Assembly (NCBI RefSeq): GCF_035046485.1
Contig: NC_085138.1
Span: 18,233,440-18,297,439 of the forward strand
Direction of reading: 5' to 3'
DNA: 64,000 nucleotides
DNA from: Aedes albopictus
Lineage: Eukaryota > Arthropoda > Insecta > Diptera > Culicidae
Position numbers and translations under genes: made by a program. Of this stretch, positions 25,901 through 35,775 are shown piece by piece (position 1 is the first letter of the stretch; every line of letters starts with the position of its first letter). Below the pieces are notes generated by a model. It had not been told where the DNA came from and made no database searches. It saw nothing but the letters and a program-made list of their open reading frames with translations.

Positions 25901-26905
25901 GGGCACGTATAGAACGTCCTTGAACGGAATGTCCACCATACAGTTCTCACCGTTCACACATTTCACTGTGCCTTCTCCAATTCCACCGGACATTGTCTCC
26001 GACCCGTCAGCAAGGACGACTTTCACTTTCACACTCGTGTCAAGTTTGTCGAAGAACGACTTATCGTTCGTCATGTGACTGGAACAGCCACTATCGACAA
26101 TCCAAGGTCCACTACAACTGGTTCCAGCCACAAAACAGATAGCCGAATCACTTTCTTCGGCCTGCTTCGCCTTCGCACCACCGAACTTTGGTTTCGCATC
26201 GCGCTTCACATCACTACCGCTCGGGCCGCCCTTCGGCTGCTGCGGACAATTTCGGCGAAAATGTCCCGGTTTGCCGCACTGAAAACACACGCGCTCACTC
26301 TTCTTCTTCTTAATGTTCATTTTCATCGCGTTTTCACTGGTGTCGCCCGAACGCTCTTGACGCCGCTGATGCTCATCTATCAACTTCTGCTTTACCAGCT
26401 CCATTGTCTGATCGGCATCCGGTCTGCCCTCCAGAGCGGTAACCAGACTGCCGTAAGACTCTGGCAAGCTGCGGTAGATCATGGCGATTTTGAGCGGCAT
26501 CTCCATTTGCTGACCGGCACAGGCCAGCTTATCGAAAAGCTCCTCCAGCTCGTATAAATGCTTCTCGATATCACCCCCTTCGGCCATATTCAAGCTGCAT
26601 ATGCGACGAAGCAAGGCTACCCGTGACGTCATCGATGATTTCTCGTGGAAAACTCGCAGTTTGTTCCACGCTTCTTCTGCCGACGTCGCACCGCGCACTA
26701 GATTCAGCTGGCTGTCCTCGACGGCGAGAACAATCATCGCCAGCGCCTTTTCATCGCTCTTCGTCCAGTCATCGGTGACTGGCACTGGTGCTGCGTCTCT
26801 AATCACTTTCCACAGTTCTTCGCGCTTTAAGTACATTTCCATGCGCGTTTTCCACACGGCAAAATTGTGGTTGTTTAACCGAGCGAACAGAAATTTCTCA
26901 CTCAT
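22973..26905 (-). CDS. Copia Gag-Pol polyprotein (1310 aa)
   Basis: This single frame encodes the copia-order polyprotein that drives retrotransposition. Gag spans about 1-200 (starts MSEKFLFARLNNHNFAVWK) and ends in a CX2CX4HX4C zinc knuckle at about 207-220. The aspartic protease has DSG at 271-273, then comes the GAG-pre-integrase His/Cys module (HTWHRRLGH ... CQPC, about 403-443). Integrase has Asp471, Asp534 and Glu570, with 35 residues between the last two (DD35E). Reverse transcriptase carries YVDD at about 985-988 and FARLVARGF-like upstream blocks, and RNase H is near the C-terminus (CDADWSGD; DILTKPLG). Gene order PR-IN-RT-RH is diagnostic of Ty1/copia. No internal stop or frameshift interrupts it. 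There is no envelope-like frame. Confidence 0.96.
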   Translation of the reverse strand: MSEKFLFARLNNHNFAVWKTRMEMYLKREELWKVIRDAAPVPVTDDWTKSDEKALAMIVLAVEDSQLNLVRGATSAEEAWNKLRVFHEKSSMTSRVALLRRICSLNMAEGGDIEKHLYELEELFDKLACAGQQMEMPLKIAMIYRSLPESYGSLVTALEGRPDADQTMELVKQKLIDEHQRRQERSGDTSENAMKMNIKKKKSERVCFQCGKPGHFRRNCPQQPKGGPSGSDVKRDAKPKFGGAKAKQAEESDSAICFVAGTSCSGPWIVDSGCSSHMTNDKSFFDKLDTSVKVKVVLADGSETMSGGIGEGTVKCVNGENCMVDIPFKDVLYVPSLDSGLISVRKLVKRGLKVEFSGSRCDILSAQGKVVAVAEPRGNLFALKVAEEARLGKEARHLRNCQHTWHRRLGHRDPAALDEIQRKELSKDFKIQDCGIRQVCQPCLEGKSCRIPFPKIAANRTQRVLDVIHTDVCGPMAHVTPGGARYLMTIIDDYSRYTVLCLLKRKSDVADCIKRYVAHVKNMFGRAPCVIRSDGGGEYTGHELKRYYEQEGIQAQFTTAYSPQQNGVAERKNRSLQEMATCMLLDAGLDKKYWGEAVATAAYLQNRLPSRAVDSTPYERWFSRKPSLSHLKIFGCPAFVHIPDVKRSKLDSKAKKLLFVGYCSDRKAYRFLNTDTNEITISRDARFVELQEEIPAPVGQQATEDQHFVEVDGSSRKSKEHAEAGNPGQPQDQEDSEEEAYFDWDDEQDQPDQTKATGPDQKRSTRGVLPKRLEDYVVNAAMLAQEEPATYEEAVSGSEQSLWKEAMTEEYQSLMKNRTWKLVELPAGRTPISCKWVYKKKHDSAGNISRFKARLVARGFSQRFGIDYDAVFAPVATQTTLRILLTVAGQRKMHVHHLDVKSAYLHGKLKEEVYMQQPKGFVVRGRERFVCRLERSLYGLKQAARVWNETISTMLQELGFTQSVADPCLYVKKLANGGVIYLLIYVDDMIVASTAPEEIQNVEGELRKKISLTSLGEVNQFLGVRVTRDEEGCFSLEQNVFIKVVAQRFGLQDAKGSSIPLDPGYYRSRENSQPLESNELYHSLVGALLYIAVNTRPDIAASVSILSRQISSPTETDWVELKRVVRYLLKTANYKLKLSPAKDEQLNLVGYCDADWSGDPSDRKSNSGFLFQLGKATVCWASRKQTSVSLSSMEAEYMALSEACRELVWLRQLLDEVGERQMKPTTILEDNRGCIEFVETDRKSRRSKHIDTRMHYTKDLVDKGVVVLQYCPSEEMTADILTKPLGAVKQQRFVEAMGLVSTDGRAEPVP

Positions 26906-27220
26906 TTTCTTCTCCGATCGACACTCGCGACGAGAACGAAAACACTCAGGCCCTTTCCACCTGCTTCGCTAGAAATTTCTCCCGGCCCCGAACACACCAG
27001 CAATCGAAACGCGCCCTCGAGTCACCTCCCAAACACACGCACACTATCGCAACCGTACGCTGCTCCGCAACTCGAGTCAAATGCCACCGCCGAATGAACT
27101 GTGCCGAACGAAACCAACGCCGCCGCCGCGCCGAAAACTTTTCGCGCACTAATGGCTTCCAAAGGCACTTTTCGTCCCGCAAAACACTTTTTCCTGCACA
27201 CAATCTCTGGGCCCAAAACC

Positions 27221-27484
27221 TGTGGGACAACAGAGTGGACCGACCGACAGACACGGACTCCCAACAGGCCAGCGGAATACCGGAATCCTCCGGACAATGC
27301 GTTTCGGTGATACAAGGAAAAACTTAACACGCGGGACCGACTACTTTTGCACACGTCTTTATTTGTTCGTATCTCGGGTACAGACTGAATGTTCGTTACG
27401 ATTATCTTTCTCTCACTTGTGTTGCCAGATTGGCGGTGCAGTGACGGCGTTACTATAAACGTCGCCCCCACTTTATAGCTGACA
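27221..27484 (-). repeat. Copia 5' LTR
   Basis: 264 bp copy next to the gag end of the element. On the minus strand it starts TGTCAGCTATAAAG (a TATA-like word near the start) and ends CCCACA. The ATTCC target duplication follows at 27485-27489. Confidence 0.95.
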
Positions 27485-27642
27485 ATTCCAAGATCCACTC
27501 TTCTTCTTGTTAGTAAGGCAGGAAAAAATGAAAAAATGCACGGAAAGTACTCGAAAAATACGTAATTCTAACCTCACATTTTAAATGTGTACTCAGTACA
27601 CCGGCGCGACCGCTGGTGTAACTTTTTTTGAACCAGATTCGT

Positions 27643-29921
27643 TACACGAGCGGTCGCGTCGTGTACTCAGTACACGGCAAACGTTTTCAATAGGATAAAT
27701 CGGTGAAGTACTAGATTTGTAGTAATGAGCTGAATTTTAGTATGGTGAGAAGGTCAATTCTCCGTTTCTGCAATGAAATGGTGCAAAAAGCGTGGGTATT
27801 ATGATTCCTTGCCTAATTTGATGCTGTTTGAGCAAAACTTTGGGGAACCGTGTTGTTGTTTTCTCCATTTCTTGCAATTTAAACAACAAAGTTTTGCAAA
27901 GTTTTGCTCAAACAGCATTAAATTAGGCAAGGAATCATAATACCCACGCTTTTTGCACCATTTCATTGCAGAAACGGAGAATTGACCTTCTCACCATACT
28001 AAAATTCAGCTCATTACTACAAATCTAGTACTACATCGAACGTGCCCCATTATGGTTTATATGCTTTACTAGATACAATGTTGGTGTCTTCGGCAAAAAT
28101 GTCCAACTGGATAATGCGCGTCTAATAGTGGACATGTGGAACCGGTCAACACGATCTGGTTCTGTCCCGGGTGTCGGAATGGCCCTCGCGGGAACCTGTT
28201 TCGTGGACATTTCAGTTATGGCATCAAAACTAGGCATGCGACGGCTCTATCTCCATGATTTTTCATGTACATCGTCTTAGTAACCATGAAAATGACCAGT
28301 GACCTCCCTGGCTAACCCGTGGCCACCGGAATGTGCCCTGGAGGAACCTGTTTCGAGGACATTTTGACCATGACACCAAAACAAGGCATGCGACGGCTCT
28401 ATCTTCATGATTTTCCACATCCATTATTTTAGTAACCATGAAAATGACCAGTAACCTCCCTGACCAACCCGTGGCCACCGGAATGTGCCCTGGAGGAACC
28501 GGTTTCGAGGACATTATGACCATGACACTGAAACTGGGCATGCGACGGCTCTATCTTCATGATTTTCCATATCCATCATCTTAGTAGCCATGAAAATGAT
28601 CAGTGACCTCCCTGGCCAAACCGTGGCCACCGGAATGTGCCCTGGAGGAACCGGTTTCGTGGACATTTTGGCTTTGACGCCAAAGCTAGGCTTGCGACGG
28701 CTCTATCTTCCTGATTATCCATATCCATCATCTTAGTAAACATGAAAAGGACCAGTGACCTCCCTGGCCATCCTGTGGCTACTGGACTTTGCCTTGAAGC
28801 AACCTGTTTTGAGAACAATTTTGAACAAGGCGCCAAAACTAGGCATGCAACTACTCTATCTTTTTGATGTTATATATCCATCATCTAGGGTAAATCGCCA
28901 ATTGTTACACACCTTAAAAACTCGCCAATTGTTGCACATCTCATAAGTATTTTTTTTTCCAGTGATTTCACCGGAAATTCTTCCGAAAACTCATGCTAGG
29001 ATTTCGGCAAAAACCACCAGGAATTTCTTCAGAGATTCAATCAAAGATTGCTGGTTCCAGGAAACCCTGCTAAATTACTCCAGGGATGCCTCATTTTCTT
29101 TTAAAGCACTTCTTTTCATGATTCCTTCAGGAATTTCGCCTTTTCCATAGATTCTCGCTGTGATTCCTCTAGAAGTTTGCTTTGAATCCCTCCAGAAATT
29201 CCAGCTGGTTTTCTACATAAATTCTTCATGTGATTATTCCATGAATTCCTTTAGGAATTATACCAAGAATACCTTTGCATATTTCGGTGGAAATTCATCT
29301 GGGGGATATACCACGAAATTTCGCCAGAATGGTTACTAAAATAATGGATATGGAAAATCATGAAGATAGAGCCGTCGCATGCCTTGTTTTGGTGTCATGG
29401 TCAAAATGTCCTCGAAACAGGTTCCTCCAGGGCACATTCCGTTGGCCACGGGTTGGTCAGGGAGGTCACTGGTCATTTTCATGGTTACTAAAATAATGGA
29501 TATGGAAAATCATGAAGATGGAGCCGTCCCGTGCCTTGTTTTTTGTGTCATGGTCAAAATGTCCTCGAAACAGGTTCCTCCAGGGCACATTCCGGTGGCC
29601 ACGGGTTAGCCAAGGAGGTCACTGATCATTTTCATGGTTACTAAGACGATGTACATGAAAAATCATGGAGATAGAGCCGTCGCATGCCTAGTTTTGATGC
29701 CATAACTGAAATGTCCACGAAACAGGTTCCCGCGAGGGCCATTCCGACACCCGGGACAGAACCAGATCGTGTTGACCGGTTCCAAATGTACACTATCAGA
29801 CGCGCATTATCCAGTTGGACATTTTTGCCGAAGACACCAACATTGTATCTAGTAAAGCATATAAACCATAATTGAAAGCGTTTGTCGTGTACTGAGTACA
29901 CGACGCGACCGCTCGTGTAAC
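27643..29921. mobile_element. Foldback-type element with 42-bp terminal inverted repeats and 152-bp tandem units in its arms
   Basis: The ends (27643-27685 and about 29879-29921) are inverted copies containing the 17-bp palindrome CGTGTACTCAGTACACG (or its complement), then gcggtcgcgtcgtg. Sequence inside continues as inverted copies: 28049-28290 matches the complement of about 29630-29876. The left arm holds five units at exact 152-bp steps (28133, 28285, 28437, 28589, 28741). The right arm holds inverted units at about 29329, 29481 and 29633. The centre (about 28890-29325) is unrelated low-complexity sequence of the ttccaggaattc style. No transposase frame is seen, so it is non-autonomous. 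The left arm is interrupted by a separate hairpin element. Confidence 0.8.
27692..28048. mobile_element. Hairpin element with 135-bp near-perfect inverted arms (MITE-like)
   Basis: Arms 27708-27842 and 27897-28031 are complementary with a single mismatch that I can find; the loop is 54 bp. The piece is an insertion: the opposite arm of the surrounding foldback element reads continuously (ttcaattatggttt) where this arm is split around about 27692-28048. No coding sequence is present. If transcribed it would form a long double-stranded hairpin. Confidence 0.85.
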
Positions 29922-29924
29922 TTT

Positions 29925-30680
29925 TTTTGATGCGACTGATGGAGGGTTAAGCAGACGTAATGTTACAGATTCGAAGTCAATTTGAATCATTTTTTTGTAT
30001 TATAAACCCATGCATGCGACACATCACATCGCGGTATTTACGATAACCTGATGAACAGTAAGCAGAAAAATAGTTTCAGACCATATCTGAACCGGTAATG
30101 TTCCGGAACCGGTCTCTGGTGTCCCGCCGGAAGTGGTCAAATATAAAAGTAAACTAAACTCATACATACAACGCATCAAATAGCGGCTTTTTCGATAACC
30201 AGTTGAACGGGAAGCATTAAAATAGTTTTAGGCCATATTTGAACCGGTAGTGTTTCGGAACCGGTTCCTGGTGATCTGCCAGAAGTGACCAATTGAAAAA
30301 GTGAACCAAACTGAGGCATGCGACACATCAAAAAGCTTCATTTTCGATAATGAGGTGAACGGTAAGCATGAAAATAGTTTGATACCATATCTGAACCGGT
30401 TGTGTTACAGAACCGGTTCCAGGTGTCCCGCCGGAAGTGGCCAATCAAAAAACTTAACCAAACCCATACATGCGACACATCAAATAGCGGCTTTTTCGAT
30501 AATCAGATGAACGGTAAACAGGAAAAGAGTTTCATACCATATCTGGACCGGTAGTGTTGCGGAACCGGTTCCGCATGTCCCGCCGAAAGCGTCCATTTAA
30601 AAAAGTGAACCAAACCCAAGCATGCGACACATCCAATAGCAGCTTTTTCGATAACCAAATAAAAGGAAAGCAGGGAACAG
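29925..30680. repeat. 152-bp satellite, block 1 (about five units)
   Basis: The word acacatc (after catgcg) recurs at 30019, 30171, 30323, 30475 and 30627, exactly 152 bp apart. Each unit carries gataacctgatgaac, agtttcagaccatat, gaaccggt...ttccggaaccggt and cccgccggaagtgg with 10-20% divergence by eye. It is the same family and orientation as the block at 39.0-41.5 kb. Confidence 0.9.
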
Positions 30681-31149
30681 TTTATTTATTTAATGGTGTC
30701 AACAGGTTAGAATAATGTACCCCAATGACACTTAATACTAACATACAGGAGAAGGCCAAAATGTTTGGGATAGGCAACTTTTTTTCTCTCACAAAAAAAT
30801 CAACATGCTGTAACTTTTCATAGAGTGCATCAAAAAATCTCAAATTATGACTGTTTGTTAACCTATTATATGTGCATCATTGGTACAATTTTGAGCTCGA
30901 TTGGTTAATCTTTTGCGAAGCTAGAACCGTTCTCGTAGAACACTAGTTTTTGAACAACTAATTTTTGAACTGTCATATCTCGGAATCTAGTGAACCGAAT
31001 TGAATGAACTTTTTAACGTTTATCAACAATATATTGATAATACGACATTATAAAATGTAATATTTTCTCACGGCGAATTAAGTTATACCGGGTTGAAATT
31101 TTTACCCATATAGAGGAAAATAAATCAAATTTACTATACCAAACAAAAA

Positions 31150-31885
31150 ATACTAAATGTGTTCTTCCTTCAATCTAAATACCATCATCGATCACGATCA
31201 AATCTGACTATACATGTCAATGGTTGCTCCTCCGTGATTGATCTGAGCTGGTAGCAATTGCACTGAGATCCAAATGAATAAGGGCTGGGAAACTCCACTT
31301 ATTCTCAAAGTGCAATTCTAGCAGCTCATACATTTTGGATCAATAACGGCGCCGGCCACGTCCTTATAATCAGTTGGGAAGGGAAAGGAATGTTAGAGTA
31401 TGCTGGTTGTTGCTACTAAAGACCGAGATCACCTCTGCATCCCCACAACCAGCACGGACTGGGGTATTTGTTAGACGGAAAGGATGGGAGATCTGGGAGT
31501 CACCGTTGGGTCGGTGATGCGATCCATGGATTGGGGGTTATTTATAGTGTTCGTTAGGTGATAGATTTTGTGGTGAATAAGGTGAATAAAGTCAAGCGGC
31601 ACAGCACGCTTTAGTTGCATAACTTGTAGGTGTTATATACACTGTGCTGTGAGTGGAAGTTGGAAGGGAGGGAAACGACTTTTATTTCAATTCGTTTCTG
31701 GTAATAGCGATGGCTATGAACATATGAATATACATGAGTTGTATATGTAGAGAAGAAAGAGAGAGAAAGTGGATAGAAAAGATACAAAGTAGGATGAAAG
31801 GGACGGGCCAGGGAATGAACCCATGACCTTCTGTATACGAATCAGAAGCGGTAGCCATTAGACCACCAAGCCTGTCCTTTCTTCA
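31150..31885 (-). mobile_element. tRNA-derived SINE-like insertion
   Basis: On the minus strand a tRNA-like head (about 31880 to 31800) has a box A-like TGGTCTAATGGC and box B-like GGTTCATTCCC, starting GGACAGGCTTGGTGG. The piece is bordered by similar words tcaatctaaata (about 31171-31182) and tcagtctaaata (about 31884-31895), which may be a worn target duplication. The body is unannotated GC-richer sequence. The boundaries are uncertain. Confidence 0.5.
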
Positions 31886-31910
31886 GTCTAAATAGGCTCT
31901 AATATTTTTT

Positions 31911-31913
31911 ATT

Positions 31914-31944
<31 letters not shown>

Positions 31945-31960
31945 TTCATTTTATGGTATT
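31911..31960. repeat. (TTTA)n microsatellite
   Basis: About eleven tandem tttat/ttta units, with small imperfections at both ends. Confidence 0.9.
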
Positions 31961-32567
31961 CCTAATTAGATAATTATTCTATCTTCCCTACTGAACATAT
32001 GTTCTTTAAAAGGGACGTTAGAAACAATGAACTAGCTAGTTACATATATTCTAGAGATTTGAGATTATCAAAATTCAAACAATGAAAATGATAGTTATAG
32101 CAATTAACGTACAATAAATTCACCAATGTTAGCTTTTACATAACTTATTAAACTACGTTTAAACTGGTGAACTGTTTGAGCATGTTTCAATTCTTCCGGT
32201 ATCTGGTTGTATGTGTAATATATCTGATTAGAGATAACTTGAGAACAGAAGTGGAAAATCTTTGGATAGCAACATTAGGATTTATTGACAATGATGTGAA
32301 AAAATTAATTTTTTTCGAAAAAAATCCAAAAAGTGTCAATCCATGATAACTTTTTTCAACGTTAAAAAAGTACATATGTTTTAATAGTTTGTGAAGCATA
32401 TACATATTGTTAGTGTACGTTCTAAATTTCATTCAATTCGGTTCACTGGTTTCCGAGATATGACAGCTCAAAAATGAGTTGTCTAAAAAATAGTGTTTTA
32501 CCCGAACGGTTCTAACTTAGCGAAAGTTTTAAATGTTTTACCCCATTTGTACCAATGATGCACATAT

Positions 32568-32800
32568 CGCCCCCTTAATGCTAGAACTAGGTAACTCGTT
32601 TTGGGAAGTACGGGTAAAAATGGCTGGTTAAACTTATCCTGCTATAAAACAAACACTTTGTTGGTCTTAAAAGAAGAATCATTATGTGTTTTTGTAGTTT
32701 CAATCGACAAACTTTTGTTTACTGTGATAAACGTTCAGATGTAAACAAATTGCTCGTGATTTCGCAAAACCAGTTACCTAGTTTTAGCATTAAGGGGACG
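32568..32800. mobile_element. Nested MITE, 233 bp, ATAT target duplication
   Basis: The ends CGCCCCCTTAATGCTAGAAC and (complement) CGTCCCCTTAATGCTAAAAC are inverted copies, extending to ctaggtaac. ATAT lies on both sides (32564-32567 and 32801-32804). The other arm of the host element, near 30870, reads through this site without the insert (tattatatgtgcatc), which shows the empty target directly. Confidence 0.85.
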
Positions 32801-33084
32801 ATATAATAGGTTGACAAACATTCAAAATTTGAGATTTTTTGATGCACTCTATGAAAAGTTACAGCATGTTGAATTTTTTTGTGAGAAAAAAATTTGCCTA
32901 TCTCAAACATTTTGGCCATCCCCTGTACATACAATGGTACATTTAAACTTACAAATAATTTTGCTAAGCCTATTCTTATTAACTAAATGAGAAACATGGA
33001 AGTCAAATATTACGCTTTGCAAGAAAACTTTTAGTTTCAGTTTAGTTTTAGTTTAGTGTCAGTCAATTGTGCGCAAATGAGTTT

Positions 33085-35012
33085 GAAGGAATCGTAGTAA
33101 GCCGTGACGGCGGACGGTTGCATTTTTCGTTCGCGTGACGTTTTCACTTCGCTGGGAATTCGGGCAATAAAAAAGTTTCGTGCTGGGCAAGGTGCTGGTG
33201 ATTCGGCAGGGAAATTGTGCAAATAAAATTGATTCGGCCTACAATTTTGCTTTTAAGTTCTCGGCGTTTTTTCACCGCGCGTCGACGTTTCCGGTGCTAG
33301 TAGGAAATCGGTAGTGGCTTTCGCGGGAATGCATCAAATTCCAGTTGATCGATTGCTGATTTCAACCAGTTCTTATCGTCTTCCCACCGCACGTTGTACA
33401 TTTCAGTGCCAGTAGAGGATCTGGAGTGACTTGTGCGCGAGAATTACTACGTAGCTAATCAGCCGGGCGCGTACTAGGGGGGATCGAAAGTGACGTCGGT
33501 GTGGGTTGATCGAGAACCGTTTCAAGACTGCGGAAAAACTACGCACCAATTGGAACAAAACCAAGGACAAATAATTCAGATAATCAATAAATGAGGCTTT
33601 CAAATCTAGACGTTGATTATGCTGAGCTACCCTTGGTTTTTGTTAGTGAAGGTCAAATTTCATCATTGAAACTCGGTGAGAATATTCTATTTTTCACTTT
33701 ACCATCCATTACACTCGAATATTCCAATATTTCAGTCTAAAACAGATTTTGTTGTTTCTTTCTTCCTACATATACATATATGCACCGGTGATAGCACAAT
33801 CGACCCCATTCGGCATCGTATGATCCTCTAAATCGAAATCAATGAATTTTTAGTTGTGAATCAGTATTTTTTGATATTTGTTTATTGATTAATCATTAAT
33901 GCTTCCACTTTTTAAAGGGTAATTATCATTTGGGTTTGCCTAATGAGGTCACAGTAATGCCACAGACAAACAGACGTAACACTTGCGAAATTTCCATCGA
34001 CCACGCTTTTAACGGTTATTTTAAATTTTCATAGTTGTGGCTTTCACAACCAGAGGCGCGTGCATCGTTTTTCTATGCGTTTGACGTTTCACACTAGCGC
34101 TTTCTGTTGACGATATTGCACAACACAGTGATTCGTGCAACTTTTTCACCAGGTGATGGTAGTGTGAACTGGGCGATGGATTTCCATGAAAATCGTTCAA
34201 GGTGTTACGTCTGTTTGTCTGTGGTAATGCTTTTTAAGTTAATGCAACATATTCATCTAATTATTTGTCTCGAATTCGACGAAAATCGATTTGTAAGCTT
34301 AAATGGGTTATCGCTTGGGTTATGTATGAATAATTGATTTGATTTTTAAACTTTATTATTAAGGCTGACACAAATTTCGTTTTTCTCTTATGTCACCCAT
34401 CCAAACCCCCATACCATTAAGGTGTAGCTGTCTCTATATGAGAATTCCTACCAAATATTTATAACAAAATAATGTCTAAATTTCAGATAAAATTGTGGAA
34501 ACTTTTACCGATTCCATAATAGACTCGCAGTTATAATTCTAAGTAGTTTGTCGGGTAATAATACAGGGTATTTAATCCAGTCGGGGAAGGGATCGTTATA
34601 TTTTCTTCTCGTTTCAGAGAGCGAGCAATGGCGCTTAAACCTAGGCTTTCGAGCCAGGGCATAAGGGGTTAATACCATAAATACCTTTGTCCCATCCCAG
34701 GAAGAAGAGGAGCCCCAACGGAGTGACATTAACTTTCTTAGCAACGTCACTCCCAACGTTTTTGCTTCACATTTATTACACATACGATACGGAGCGGCTG
34801 ACGAGATGTCGCCGTTCCATAGTTCTATTCAATTGTATTCAATAACGCTGCACAGTAGGCCTGGCCGCTTCAATACTTGTAATACATCTCCGATGCCTTG
34901 CAAGTATTGATAATGACAAGAAAAATGGTAGAAGTAGTCGATTCTATCATTTTCCAGGATTCTTTCAATGAATGGCTGTGTATGTGAAGACTAGACTAGA
35001 CTAGACTAGACT
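33085..35012 (+). mobile_element. Probable retro-inserted segment flanked by a 24-bp direct repeat
   Basis: The same 24 bases occur at 33061-33084 and 35013-35036, a length compatible with a LINE/SINE-type target duplication. Immediately before the second copy there is a (GACTA)4-5 tail, as some LINEs end in short simple repeats. The left part (33085-33600) is GC-richer and UTR-like, ending at an ATG (33591) with only a short open frame. No reverse transcriptase is found. It could be a non-autonomous LINE derivative or a retrocopy; alternatively 33085-33600 could be a host 5' exon. A MITE lies inside. Confidence 0.5.
33961..34223. mobile_element. MITE, 263 bp, GTAATGC target duplication
   Basis: Terminal inverted repeats begin CACAGACAAACAGACGTAAC at both ends (22 bp exact, weaker beyond). 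GTAATGC flanks both sides (33954-33960, 34224-34230). A 7-8 bp duplication is compatible with a hAT-type origin, though the ends are not a classic hAT consensus. Confidence 0.88.
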
Positions 35013-35039
35013 AGTCAATTGTGCGCAAATGAGTTTTAT

Positions 35040-35775
35040 TATGGGAATATCCATAGCCTGGTACACGGTTTATATGGGAAAATACAAAAAATGGAAAAAC
35101 TCAAGTTCCTGTATACTTTTTGAGTTCCACTTTGGTCCCATATCAACTGTGCAAAATTTCAGATCGATCGGAAAAACTATATTTTAGCGCCCGCCATTCT
35201 TAGTTTTTCATACGATTTACTATGGGGAAATTTTACTCCTGCAAAGAAAAATCGCTAGGAGTCACCCCTAGATCCCTGAAAATAAGTCGACGAATGATTT
35301 CTGTAGAAAACTTTACTAGGAATCAGACCTCTGAAGACAGCAAATCGATGCGACGTTCGTGGAATAAGTTATTAGGCCTCACCCGATCGATAAAATAGCG
35401 AGATTTTATTATTTATTGTTATTCCTTACATGTTAAACAGCGTTTGCATGCCATTCGGTTTTCAGTCAATAACTTTTTTCACATGCCTCAGATCGCTTTG
35501 CGGTCTTCGGAGGGTTGGTTCCTCGTAAAATTTCCAACAGAAATCATTCATCGATTTATTTTTAGGCGTTAAGGGGCAACCTGTGGCGATTTTTCTTCGA
35601 AAAAGTGATTTTCCCCATACTAAAACGTATGAAAACTTAAAATGACTGGCGCTAAAATATAGTTTCTCCGATCGATCTGAAATTTTGCACAGTTGATATG
35701 GGACCAAAATGGAACTCAAAAAGTGTACAGGAGTAAAATGTCTTTTTGTGTCCCACGCTAATATCCACTTGCTTG
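35040..35775. repeat. Long inverted repeat (arms about 300 bp)
   Basis: 35060-35370 is matched in inverted orientation by about 35475-35765. Examples are ctttttgagttcca, ggtcccatatcaactgtgc, aaatttcagatcgatcgg and ctatattttagcgcc. The loop (about 35400-35460) is AT-rich. Similarity is moderate with small gaps. Both ends carry atatcca words. No gene is seen; it is a non-autonomous foldback-like element. Confidence 0.8.

Larger units (their letters stand above)
22696..27484 (-). mobile_element. Ty1/copia LTR retrotransposon, full length
   Basis: Two 264-bp LTRs (22696-22959 and 27221-27484) appear identical by eye and have TG...CA ends on both strands. The flanks carry a 5-bp direct repeat ATTCC (22691-22695 and 27485-27489), so ends and target duplication are intact. 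On the minus strand the order is 5' LTR, GGTTTTGGGCCCAGA as a candidate primer-binding site, one gag-pol frame, a GA-rich polypurine tract (GAGGAGGAG, complement of 22960-22968) and the 3' LTR. Identical LTRs with an uninterrupted 1310-codon frame indicate a recent, possibly still competent insertion. Confidence 0.96.
30746..32925. mobile_element. TA-flanked terminal-inverted-repeat element (Tc1/mariner-like, non-autonomous)
   Basis: The left end CAGGAGAAGGCCAAAATG and right end (complement) CAGGGGATGGCCAAAATG are inverted copies, each bordered by TA (30744-30745, 32926-32927). The inverted similarity continues for about 300 bp inward (to about 31050 and back to about 32400). TA flanks and CAGGG ends fit the Tc1/mariner group in general. 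No transposase frame is visible. The interior carries a SINE-like insertion, a (TTTA)n tract and, in the right arm, a nested MITE. Confidence 0.82.

Noticed and set aside
24013..26972. Many plus-strand frames of 60-160 codons opposite the copia gag-pol
   Set aside because: They are antisense shadows of a high-GC coding frame; none shows a domain.
27022..27498. 158-codon minus-strand frame over the copia 5' LTR (and its shorter twin at 22689-22976)
   Set aside because: Both are translations of the identical LTR sequence, with no domain; the gag-pol frame is the real product.
28031..29609. Short frames (60-92 codons) in the 152-bp foldback units
   Set aside because: They recur because the units recur and lie in inverted pairs; no coding evidence.
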